Positions 7,808 through 14,271 of a stretch of DNA of 21,179 nt are shown here, piece by piece. Both the position numbers and the translations under genes were made by a program. The DNA comes from Thiobacillus sp. UBA6918 (GTDB taxonomy: Bacteria; Pseudomonadota; Gammaproteobacteria; Burkholderiales; Thiobacillaceae). The notes below the pieces were generated by a model, which saw nothing but the letters and a program-made list of their open reading frames with translations, was not told where the DNA came from and did not search any database. The stretch spans positions 1 to 21,179 of the forward strand of contig DKAU01000153.1 in the NCBI GenBank assembly GCA_002450925.1, in the 5' to 3' direction. The first letter of the stretch is position 1. Each line of letters opens with the position of its first letter.

Positions 7808-9268
7808 TTAGCGATAAAGTCGGATGTCACTGAAGGTTTCAGGGCTTGAACCTAAGGTGCATTCATTGTCAGGAACGCGTTGCACAAATTCGGCATACAT
7901 CAAACCTTGTGAGGCCTTATCAGACGGTTTGTACATAAAGAATTCAGCACACCCAACAACATGGGCAGGTTTATTACTACCTTGTATGTAAGGTTGGCAT
8001 GTGGTCACCCCGTCGCTATATCCGTTAAATTGCGGCATGTAATTGTCTACCACAAATAGCCGCATCTTCCGCCGATTGGGGGCACCAGTAGGATGGCTTG
8101 GTGGAGGGGTCGTGGGCGAATTAACCTTGTATTGGTTATAGGCAGAGGCTGTAGGCGGTACAGGATCGGGCCAAACATAGACGTTCCTATCAGCAGGGCA
8201 GGTTGCATAAGTCATATCTTTGGGCAAATCCTTCTCGGCCGTTGTATCAAAACGGGAATTGAGCGCATCCACAAATGCAGGCGTGGACAAGCCACCCGTG
8301 TGGACGTCTACACAACCTGGCACATCAACTATCTTTTCCGTGTAGCCTTTGCACACTGCCTGTTGGATATCCAGTTGAGTCGACTTCTCCTCCAGCCAGC
8401 CGAAGTTGCCTGTCCAAACCGTGCCGGCCGCAACCCATTCAATCGAGGCATTCGGATCCAAGCGAAAGATATAGTAACTGCCAGTTTCATTTACCCGGTC
8501 GACTGAACTATTTCCGAAACTTCGTGATTCGCCGGCCCTTAGGTATCCCCAATTCTTACTTCCAGTGGCGTCACCTTCATCGGGGCCGCGGATATCAGTT
8601 ATTGCAGGGCTTGCCAGGTCTGTAGCACTTGGACAATTTGAAGGGTCAAAAGCATGTCCGTTGTCTTTTGTATCAAACAGTTTCCCATTACACGCCGTAC
8701 CGTTTGTTTGATCGATATTGCGGCGAAGAGCAGGCATGAACATCGGCATTACTCGACCCGGTTGAGGGTATCGCCCGGCAATGGCTACCGCTTTTGCGGC
8801 CTTGTCCCATATGCCAAGCACACCCGCGAAGAATGCGGAAATCTGGTTAACGGCCGTATCTGCATCAGTCCAGACGCGTACGTAATATGCGCTATTGGGT
8901 CCGGTAAAATGGGAGGCGGGGTACCATGTCGCTGTAGGGTGATCTGCGAACTCAACCGTTACCTGGCTTTGTTGCATCCTGGTTTTTGCCACAAGCAGAA
9001 AACCATTGCCATCAGCCGCCGCTTCTTTGGCTTTGGCTTCTGCGACACCAATTCCACCCAAAGTACCATTAAGCTCCTTGGCACCACGAAGTGCGCCTGC
9101 GTCAGCCGCGTTCTGCAATTGAGTTTTGACAACGTACATTTGGCCGAGGTCGAGTGCCAACGCCATTAAACCCAGAAAAGCCAGTAGCGAGAATGTAACC
9201 AGAAGGATGACCGCACCGCGCTGGCGGTCAATGACCCGAATTTCAGTCTTCCTCTTCGTATTGCGCAT
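7808..9268 (-). CDS. TadG-like pilus-associated protein (Tad-type N-terminus)
   Basis: A 486-residue envelope protein with the TadG/DUF2134 N-terminal hallmark: a basic leader, RG at 17-18 followed by AVILL, a hydrophobic segment, then ALDLGQMYVVKTQLQNAADA (about residues 36-58). The rest is exported and has eight Cys, no further membrane segment and no recognisable von Willebrand A domain. The ATG at 9266-9268 has GAGG 8 nt upstream, so I reject the longer in-frame start at 9331. It begins 90 nt after the lipoprotein gene and overlaps the ribosome site of tadE. Likely a minor or tip-associated Tad protein; the exact role is inferred. Confidence 0.83.
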   Translation of the reverse strand: MRNTKRKTEIRVIDRQRGAVILLVTFSLLAFLGLMALALDLGQMYVVKTQLQNAADAGALRGAKELNGTLGGIGVAEAKAKEAAADGNGFLLVAKTRMQQSQVTVEFADHPTATWYPASHFTGPNSAYYVRVWTDADTAVNQISAFFAGVLGIWDKAAKAVAIAGRYPQPGRVMPMFMPALRRNIDQTNGTACNGKLFDTKDNGHAFDPSNCPSATDLASPAITDIRGPDEGDATGSKNWGYLRAGESRSFGNSSVDRVNETGSYYIFRLDPNASIEWVAAGTVWTGNFGWLEEKSTQLDIQQAVCKGYTEKIVDVPGCVDVHTGGLSTPAFVDALNSRFDTTAEKDLPKDMTYATCPADRNVYVWPDPVPPTASAYNQYKVNSPTTPPPSHPTGAPNRRKMRLFVVDNYMPQFNGYSDGVTTCQPYIQGSNKPAHVVGCAEFFMYKPSDKASQGLMYAEFVQRVPDNECTLGSSPETFSDIRLYR

Positions 9269-9358
9269 ATTACTTACCTCAAGCGCGGTTGAATCAGGAT
9301 GCCTGCCTTTCCACTTTTCCCGTACCGACAAAACAGAAAGACAAGCTGTTCAACCTAT

Positions 9359-9664
9359 TTACTTAGAAGACCCGCCGGTACCGAGCGTTGAACCGCCACC
9401 GCCACCAACACCAATAGTAAAAATATTGGGTGAAGTGGGTTTTTCGAAGCTCTTGTGGTAACGGTCAACCAAGGCGTCAGCGGACTTGCCATCAATCATT
9501 TCAACTGGGCGGCTGTCCATCGACGCCTGCGGGTTCACGGTTTGCTGAGCTTTGGCAATTTCGACTGACTTGCCCATCTGGGAATCCAGCACGGTCGGGG
9601 TGGTGGTGCCGCAGCCTGCCACTAGCAGAGTCGACCCAATCAATACCAGCATAGAGTTTTTCAT
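9359..9664 (-). CDS. Small Tad-locus lipoprotein with Gly-rich tail
   Basis: A 101-residue predicted lipoprotein. The signal sequence ends in LVAGC, with the lipidated Cys at residue 18. The mature part is short and hydrophilic, contains a DGKSADALVDRYHKSF segment (about residues 59-74), and ends in a Gly/Ser-rich tail with a G5 run. The ATG at 9664 has AAGGAG 8 nt upstream. It lies 12 nt after the secretin gene, where other Tad loci encode the CpaD/RcpB outer-membrane partner, but it is much shorter than CpaD and I see no convincing similarity. A secretin-associated role is inferred from position only. Confidence 0.75.
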   Translation of the reverse strand: MKNSMLVLIGSTLLVAGCGTTTPTVLDSQMGKSVEIAKAQQTVNPQASMDSRPVEMIDGKSADALVDRYHKSFEKPTSPNIFTIGVGGGGGSTLGTGGSSK

Positions 9665-9676
9665 GGTCGTTTCTCC

Positions 9677-11104
9677 TTACTTGAGTTGATGACCATCCGC
9701 AGCAGGCGCAGGCTTGGCGGCAGGTTGATTTGCATCGGATCCAGGGTTAGCCTCCATGCGCCCCTCCAGGAAGAATTCGGCGCGGTTCGGCTCCTTGAAT
9801 GCATCTGTAGGCAGACGATAGTTGGAGCCCAGCGGCTTGATCAAACGGGGAGTAACCACGATGATCAACTCGGTTTTGTCGGTCTGGTACTCGCTGCTGC
9901 GGAAGAGTGCGCCCAGAATCGGAATTTCGCCAAGGATGGGTAAGCGATTGATGTTTTCCCGAGTTGAATCGGAGAGCAATCCACCAATAGCCAAGCTTTG
10001 TCCATCACGCAGCTCAACCGTTGTCGATGCACGCCGGGTTGTCAGCGTGGGCACTAATACAGGAGGGCCAAAAGAATTCTCGCCATCACCTGCGTTAATG
10101 TTGGTAAAGCCGACAAGATCGGTTACCTCGGGCAACACCTTCATGCTGATTCTGCCATCCTCCAAAACGGTCGGCGTGAAACGCAGTCCAACACCATATT
10201 GCTTGGATTCGAGAGTAGTAACGCCAAGTGATTGAGGGACAGGAATATAGATTTCACCTCCGGCAAGAAAGCTTCCTTCCTGGCCGCTCATGGCTACGAT
10301 GTTGGGCTCGGCCAGAATTTTAAACAGCGTGTCGCCCTTTTCCGCATCCAGGCCAAACGCTTTCTTGTTGCCCTTTGTGCGACCAGCCGTGAAGGTCCCG
10401 TCAGTCGTATTGAACAAATAATCTGAAACGAGGCCCCAGCTGAAGGATCCAATCTTGCCATTGAGGTTCAAATTAATACCGAGCTTGTCCAGCAAAGTTC
10501 GATTGACTTCGGCGATCTTCACTTCGAGCATGACCTGCTGAACACCATCCACGGCAATCATGTTGACAACCTTTTTGCCGGCCAAGGCCTCAGCGAGATC
10601 GCTTACACGTGCAGCTAGACGACTGTCTGACACATGCCCCTCAAGTACGACCGCATCCCCAACAGGGCGCACCTGAACTTCACCTTTGTTTGCCACCACC
10701 TTTTTGATCTCTGAATTCAGGGCACCGAACTCGCGGCTAACATTGACATCGATGACCGCCACCATTTTTTTGTCTTTGTCCCAGAGCATCACGTTGGTGG
10801 ATCCCAGACTCTTGCCAAGAATATAGAGTTGTTTGGGGCTGGTAAGGGTCACATCCGCGACCGCAGGATTACCCAACGAAACACGGCTGACGCTAGCCGT
10901 TAGGTTCACCAGGTTGGACCTGCCCAGGACAACATCCAACTCCGTCACACTAACCTGGGGTTGACCTTCCACCGACAAGGAGGACTCTTCTGCTGCTACC
11001 ACCGGATTGCCGTGCATCAGCAGAACGCTGAACACTGCTATACCCAATCCCTTGAGCAGGTTGCTGGCTGGCCGACGAAGCCAGGTTTGCCTTTTCATAT
11101 CCAT
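9677..11104 (-). CDS. rcpA: RcpA/CpaC outer-membrane secretin
   Basis: The secretin that forms the outer-membrane pore for the Flp pilus. Signal peptide at residues 1-37 (cleavage predicted at VVA/AEE). Next come a pilus-type N-domain (VSRVSLGNPAVADV; GSTNVMLWDKD) and a BON-like segment (about residues 120-180). The secretin domain follows, with MLEVKIAEVNRTLLDKLG near residue 190 and the ending LPILGEIPILGALF...ELIIVVTPRLI. A Pro/Ala-rich tail closes it. I chose the ATG at 11102-11104 because GGGGAG lies 8 nt upstream; ATGs further upstream (to 11146) lack such a site. It follows a paralogue of its own N-terminal half (11152-11808). Confidence 0.94.
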   Translation of the reverse strand: MDMKRQTWLRRPASNLLKGLGIAVFSVLLMHGNPVVAAEESSLSVEGQPQVSVTELDVVLGRSNLVNLTASVSRVSLGNPAVADVTLTSPKQLYILGKSLGSTNVMLWDKDKKMVAVIDVNVSREFGALNSEIKKVVANKGEVQVRPVGDAVVLEGHVSDSRLAARVSDLAEALAGKKVVNMIAVDGVQQVMLEVKIAEVNRTLLDKLGINLNLNGKIGSFSWGLVSDYLFNTTDGTFTAGRTKGNKKAFGLDAEKGDTLFKILAEPNIVAMSGQEGSFLAGGEIYIPVPQSLGVTTLESKQYGVGLRFTPTVLEDGRISMKVLPEVTDLVGFTNINAGDGENSFGPPVLVPTLTTRRASTTVELRDGQSLAIGGLLSDSTRENINRLPILGEIPILGALFRSSEYQTDKTELIIVVTPRLIKPLGSNYRLPTDAFKEPNRAEFFLEGRMEANPGSDANQPAAKPAPAADGHQLK

Positions 11105-11151
11105 GGTATCAACTCCCCTTCGCATGTTGCATTCCAATTCCATCATTAAAC

Positions 11152-11808
11152 CTACTGTGACTTGAACTGCTTGGTCGTCATCTCCGTGCCTCGGATAATC
11201 TCAATCTGTTCCACTTCCGCTGCCGGTTTGCCCGGTACCGCCTGAGGTCTGGCATCAACCTTCAAAAGGTTGACGATGTTCTTGTGGCCAAACACCTGCA
11301 CAATCTCGACCACTGCAGCTGCCGTGTCCTGGTCGGGTACACGACCCTCGAGCACAACTCTGTCGCGTACCGAACGAACCCGGACACTGCCATCTTTAAC
11401 CAATTTCTGGATTTCTTCGTTAAGCTGCTCAACGTTAAGATTCACGTTGATATCAAACGCCGCTATCGTGTTCCCGGCCTTGTCCCAAAGCATGAGATTA
11501 GTCGAACCAACACCCATGCCAAGTATCCACACCTGCTTAAGGTTGAGTATTTTTACATCTGCAACAGCCGGGTTTCCGACTGCCACGCGGGAAATAGGCT
11601 CTTTCAAGTCCACCATCCTGGACTTGCCAAGGGCGATGTCCAGCTTACTGCCTGTAACCGCTGTTGTTTGAACAGCGGCCGCATTATTGGCAGACGTCTC
11701 AGCACTCATGGCCAAGGAACAGTACAAACCGCCTATCAACAAAACCAATGCAGCCAATAAGAACGGCTCTCGCATCACGCTGCAATTTGGCTGCTGGCGG
11801 AGGTTCAT
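11152..11808 (-). CDS. Stand-alone secretin N-domain + BON-like protein (no secretin pore domain)
   Basis: A 218-residue exported protein paralogous to the first half of the adjacent secretin. After a signal peptide (about residues 1-36) it has the pilus-type secretin N-domain: SRVAVGNPAVADVKI and GSTNLMLWDKAGN match the RcpA counterparts closely. A BON-like segment follows (RVRSVRDRVVLEGRVPDQ; about 130-185). It stops where the pore domain should begin and has no frameshifted continuation, since rcpA downstream has its own signal peptide. The C-terminus (EQIEIIRGTEMT...F) resembles the CpaB C-terminus. The ATG at 11808 lies 2 nt after the cpaB stop, with GGGGAA 6 nt upstream, so it is coupled to cpaB. 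It may add a ring to the periplasmic part of the secretin; this is inference. Confidence 0.85.
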   Translation of the reverse strand: MNLRQQPNCSVMREPFLLAALVLLIGGLYCSLAMSAETSANNAAAVQTTAVTGSKLDIALGKSRMVDLKEPISRVAVGNPAVADVKILNLKQVWILGMGVGSTNLMLWDKAGNTIAAFDINVNLNVEQLNEEIQKLVKDGSVRVRSVRDRVVLEGRVPDQDTAAAVVEIVQVFGHKNIVNLLKVDARPQAVPGKPAAEVEQIEIIRGTEMTTKQFKSQ

Positions 11809-11810
11809 TA

Positions 11811-12680
11811 TTACTTCCCCTGTTCCTCTTCAACCTTGAAGTTCTCGATCGTACGCTGGGTACCACGAATTACTTCAACCTGCTCTGTAGCAGCCTTGGG
11901 CGCCGCTTTCTTGACGTAAATCCGCTTAACCACCCTCTTTGTCACTGTTGGTTGTGCCGGCTCCTCAGCCATGGTTGCGCCATGAAGCAATTCCTGCTTG
12001 AGCGCACCCCCAGTATCAGCCGCAGACTTGTCAACCTGGTTACGCAACACCAAAGTCAGGCTGCCCACGCTGCGCGCCAGATCAATCTTCTCAGCCTCGT
12101 CCGGGGTTACCTGGAAAGTGACCGAACTCACCACCTTGGGCTTGGTCTGGTCTGTACTTGCCTCCTGCGCCACTGCAAGAACAAGTACGCGTTCAAGCAC
12201 TATTTTGGAAATCTGCTTGGACGGATCCTTTGATTTCTCATCCTGTGTATTAACCAGAATATCTACGTAATTTCCAGGGAGAGCAAAGCCGGCCACTCCA
12301 ATGATCTCGTTAACGCTAACGGTCATTGCACGTTTGCCCTCCTCGATTACAGAGGCCAATCCGCCAGTAGTGCCGATAGGTGCGAGCTTTGTTTCCAGTA
12401 TCGGCTCACCCCGCAAAACTGAAGTTTTCACCACGCGGGTATCAAGGCTGCTTATCTTGTCAGCCGCCCCCTCCGGTACGCTTTCCTTTGGCCAGTCCAC
12501 TAGTTGCATCACGTCAGGCGACAGTCTAGTACCGAGATCAAGGTCTTTGCTTGCAACAACCACCTTGGCCCCACCAACGGATTCGCTCTGCTGCGTCATA
12601 TAGCGGTTGGCCATATATACGGCCAAACCCCCAGCGGCAATCGCCACCAACAACACCACAAACGCTTTAATGTTTCTCAC
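11811..12680 (-). CDS. cpaB: CpaB/RcpC Tad pilus assembly protein (SAF domain)
   Basis: A periplasmic, inner-membrane-anchored Tad protein needed for pilus assembly and secretin function. A single N-terminal membrane helix (about residues 5-25) precedes an SAF-type domain (KVVVASKDLDLGTRLSPDVM onward, about 38-100), then the RcpC-like region (RAMTVSVNEIIGVAGFALPGNYVDILV) and a Lys/Ala/Pro-rich linker. The last ~20 residues (EQVEVIRGTQRT...F) match the tail of the next gene. The start is GTG at 12678-12680, with AAGGGGG 8 nt upstream; the longer in-frame start at 12737 would prepend residues before the helix without a ribosome site. The gene appears to begin a new transcription unit after the tadV terminator. 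Confidence 0.9.
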   Translation of the reverse strand: MRNIKAFVVLLVAIAAGGLAVYMANRYMTQQSESVGGAKVVVASKDLDLGTRLSPDVMQLVDWPKESVPEGAADKISSLDTRVVKTSVLRGEPILETKLAPIGTTGGLASVIEEGKRAMTVSVNEIIGVAGFALPGNYVDILVNTQDEKSKDPSKQISKIVLERVLVLAVAQEASTDQTKPKVVSSVTFQVTPDEAEKIDLARSVGSLTLVLRNQVDKSAADTGGALKQELLHGATMAEEPAQPTVTKRVVKRIYVKKAAPKAATEQVEVIRGTQRTIENFKVEEEQGK

Positions 12681-12779
12681 GGACCTTACCCCCTTGATGC
12701 TGATAAAACGATAACTGCCACAAATTACCGTTTGCACATAAGCCGCAAATCAGGCCACAAAAAAATATTTCCACACTTT

Positions 12780-12807
12780 TTTATATGCCACGTCTTGCAT
12801 AAAGCAA
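12780..12807 (-). promoter_or_regulatory. Possible sigma70-type promoter for the cpaB operon
   Basis: On the minus strand TATAAA (12780-12785) matches five of six -10 positions and lies 16 bp from a weak -35 (TTGCTT, 12802-12807). It sits between the terminator after tadV and the cpaB start at 12680, leaving a leader of about 90 nt. Confidence 0.35.
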
Positions 12808-12817
12808 ACGAAGGATC

Positions 12818-12864
12818 CAAAAAATATAAAAATATATACGAGGGCTATTGGCTAATAACCCCTC
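12818..12864 (-). terminator. Intrinsic terminator after tadV/cpaA
   Basis: On the minus strand a GAGGG...CCCTC stem (12840-12864), with additional TATT/AATA pairing inside, is followed by a long T-rich tract (12818-12839). It lies about 30 nt past the tadV stop and separates flp-tadV from the cpaB-onward genes. Confidence 0.65.
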
Positions 12865-12893
12865 CGAAACCAGGATCCAGATAAAAGCCCCAA

Positions 12894-13424
12894 TTAGGGA
12901 ACATAGTTAAGCACCAATAGATACAGCAGCACCCCAGCCGCTATAGCAAGGCCATAGGGTATGGCATCATCTCGTGAGCTACTATCTAGTGTCTTGATTG
13001 GTTTGACTCTGACAAGGGCCCCAACAGCGTCACGCAAGGCTGGTCCAAGCCGGCCCTGTCTAAAGGCTGCCAGTGCGGCAAAAACCCCTCCCAATAAAGC
13101 AACCGCGATACTTGCCAGAAGAGTATGCCAAGGACCCAAAAAAGAGCCCGCCGCAGCCATCAATTTGACATCGCCCGCACCCATGGCCCGGATCATGTAG
13201 AAGGGTAAAAATATCCCTCCACCCGCCAAAAGACCAAGGAAGCTGTGCGACAAACCGGTAATTCCGCCAAAATACAGTCCAACAAGCAGGCCTGCACCCA
13301 TGCCGACCAAGCTCAGCGCATTTGGAATACGACGCTGGCGGTGGTCATAGACCGCCGCCAGCGTTAAAAGTACTGGTAACGCAAACTTTGCCGCAGGGAG
13401 GAGGCCGTTAGCCTCCAAAACCAT
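12894..13424 (-). CDS. tadV: TadV/CpaA prepilin peptidase
   Basis: An integral-membrane aspartyl protease that cleaves leaders of Flp and TadE/F-like prepilins. Its 176 residues are the size of short A24-family peptidases lacking the N-methyltransferase domain. The two catalytic Asp are visible: D27 in VYDHRQRRIPN and D85 in GAGDVKLMAA. About five to six membrane segments are apparent. The ATG at 13424 follows the flp stop by 6 nt. No clear ribosome site precedes it, so translation is probably coupled to flp. A GC-rich hairpin (13400-13416) lies in the first codons. The gene is followed by an intrinsic terminator. Confidence 0.93.
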   Translation of the reverse strand: MVLEANGLLPAAKFALPVLLTLAAVYDHRQRRIPNALSLVGMGAGLLVGLYFGGITGLSHSFLGLLAGGGIFLPFYMIRAMGAGDVKLMAAAGSFLGPWHTLLASIAVALLGGVFAALAAFRQGRLGPALRDAVGALVRVKPIKTLDSSSRDDAIPYGLAIAAGVLLYLLVLNYVP

Positions 13425-13430
13425 TAATAA

Positions 13431-13622
13431 TTACAGGTTGCCGTTGGCATCATTAAGCGCGTTCAGAATCGCCTGATAGATGTTGCTGATCGGATCCTTG
13501 AAGAGCACCAGCAACACAGCCGCCACAATGGCAATAAAGGCAGCCAACAGGCCATATTCAATAATGTCCTGACCTTCTTCGTCGCGGATGAAACTCTTGA
13601 CTGCGGTGGTGATATTCAACAT
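13431..13622 (-). CDS. flp: Flp type IVb major pilin (flp1)
   Basis: A 63-residue prepilin. Leader of 17 residues ending EEG, predicted cleavage before QDIIEYGLL, with Glu at +5 (residue 22) followed by Tyr: the canonical Flp motif. A single hydrophobic helix follows, then a short C-terminal part ending DANGNL. I chose the ATG at 13620-13622 because GGGAG lies 7 nt upstream; an in-frame start at 13670 would add 16 residues and is unlikely. It is preceded by the best promoter in the window and followed by its peptidase gene. Probably the main pilus subunit. Confidence 0.95.
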   Translation of the reverse strand: MLNITTAVKSFIRDEEGQDIIEYGLLAAFIAIVAAVLLVLFKDPISNIYQAILNALNDANGNL

Positions 13623-13694
13623 CTCTACTCTCCCATCAAAAAAGTAAAAAACAACTCCCAAAAAGATCACGCAACAAACCCACCTACCACTACC

Positions 13695-13722
13695 AATCTA
13701 TATTACTAATCAATACTGTCAA
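13695..13722 (-). promoter_or_regulatory. Sigma70-type promoter for flp1
   Basis: A perfect -35 TTGACA (minus strand, 13717-13722) is separated by 16 bp from TAGATT (13695-13700, four of six -10 positions). TATAGA at 14-bp spacing overlaps it. It lies about 70 bp upstream of the flp1 start, in the gap between the two pilin genes, so flp1 can be transcribed independently of flp2. Confidence 0.6.
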
Positions 13723-13774
13723 GGGGGAATTAACCAGAATAATTTTGGGTCTTACAACCTTATTTTGGATGCCC

Positions 13775-13957
13775 TTATAGATATCCATTTACAAAAATCA
13801 GACGATCAAGCACACCCTGATAGATCCCCAAAAGCGGGTCGCCAAAGAGATACAGGGTTACAACTGCAACAATCGCAATAAAAGATGCCAACAATGCCCA
13901 CTCTATTAGATCCTGGCCCTCTTCTTCGGATAGAAGCTTCAATGCCTCTTCGGTCAT
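13775..13957 (-). CDS. Second Flp-type pilin (flp2), atypical motif
   Basis: A 60-residue Flp-family prepilin. The 14-residue leader ends EEEG and is predicted to be cleaved before QDLIEWALL. Glu is at +5 (residue 19), but the following residue is Trp where the Flp motif normally has Tyr. The leader is strongly acidic (five Glu, one Lys). The hydrophobic helix and the end (FVNGYL) resemble flp1 (ANGNL), so the two are paralogues. The ATG at 13957 has a run of G residues (GGGGGG) 5 nt upstream. It is the first gene of the minus-strand locus and has its own promoter candidate. It could be a minor pilin or an alternative major subunit. Confidence 0.9.
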   Translation of the reverse strand: MTEEALKLLSEEEGQDLIEWALLASFIAIVAVVTLYLFGDPLLGIYQGVLDRLIFVNGYL

Positions 13958-14271
13958 CGTTCCCCCCTTTTATATCTTGTACTACATCTGTCCTTTATAG
14001 TCTGCCTTTCGAGACAGCCCAACCTAGAAATTAAATACTCCCAATCTAATTGATTTTAGTAACAGGTTCCTAGTAACTGCTTTTCTTCGTAAATCATGGC
14101 GTGAGTTCTCCTTCCTGTCTTTTCCAGAATACTCAACGCCACCCCAAGTATTAATACAAACGCACGGTCCCAATGAATTTTGTGATGACAGCAGAAGATG
14201 CAAATGAATTTTCTGGTTAAACCGCATGAAGTAACATATGTCTCACCCTTGCAAGGCGAGCTAGATTCATC
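13958..14271. promoter_or_regulatory. Divergent intergenic region between flp2 and the plus-strand GT-C-like gene
   Basis: A 314-bp region without a convincing gene. It holds the flp2 promoter candidate, two 10-bp direct repeats AATGAATTTT (14172-14181 and 14203-14212, 31 bp apart), a 10-bp palindrome CCTTGCAAGG (14247-14256), and on the minus strand a short ORF of 13 codons (14056-14097) behind GGAAGGAG. A 67-codon minus-strand frame (14024-14227) overlaps this region but shows no family-like features. I did not find a clear promoter for the plus-strand gene. Confidence 0.5.
13994..14022 (-). promoter_or_regulatory. Sigma70-type promoter candidate for flp2
   Basis: TATAAA (minus strand, 13994-13999) lies 17 bp from TTGGGC (14017-14022), which matches three of six -35 positions. 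A start site near 13987 would leave a leader of about 30 nt before the flp2 ATG. Confidence 0.45.

Noticed and set aside
9269..9358. GGTTGAA/TTCAACC inverted repeat in the gap before the tadG-like gene
   Set aside because: Seven-base arms about 50 nt apart are weak and expected by chance at this scale.
11104..11808. Frameshift or assembly error splitting one secretin into two genes
   Set aside because: The downstream secretin has its own start, signal peptide and complete N-domain, so the pair is a duplication and not a broken gene.
12681..12780. Sigma54 promoter upstream of cpaB (TGGC-like words)
   Set aside because: Spacing between the GG and GC elements does not fit the -24/-12 pattern at any TGGC word there.
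14024..14227. 67-codon minus-strand ORF upstream of flp2
   Set aside because: No family features and no good ribosome site; it overlaps promoter-like sequence. A shorter frame in a different phase has a better ribosome site but is also unproven.
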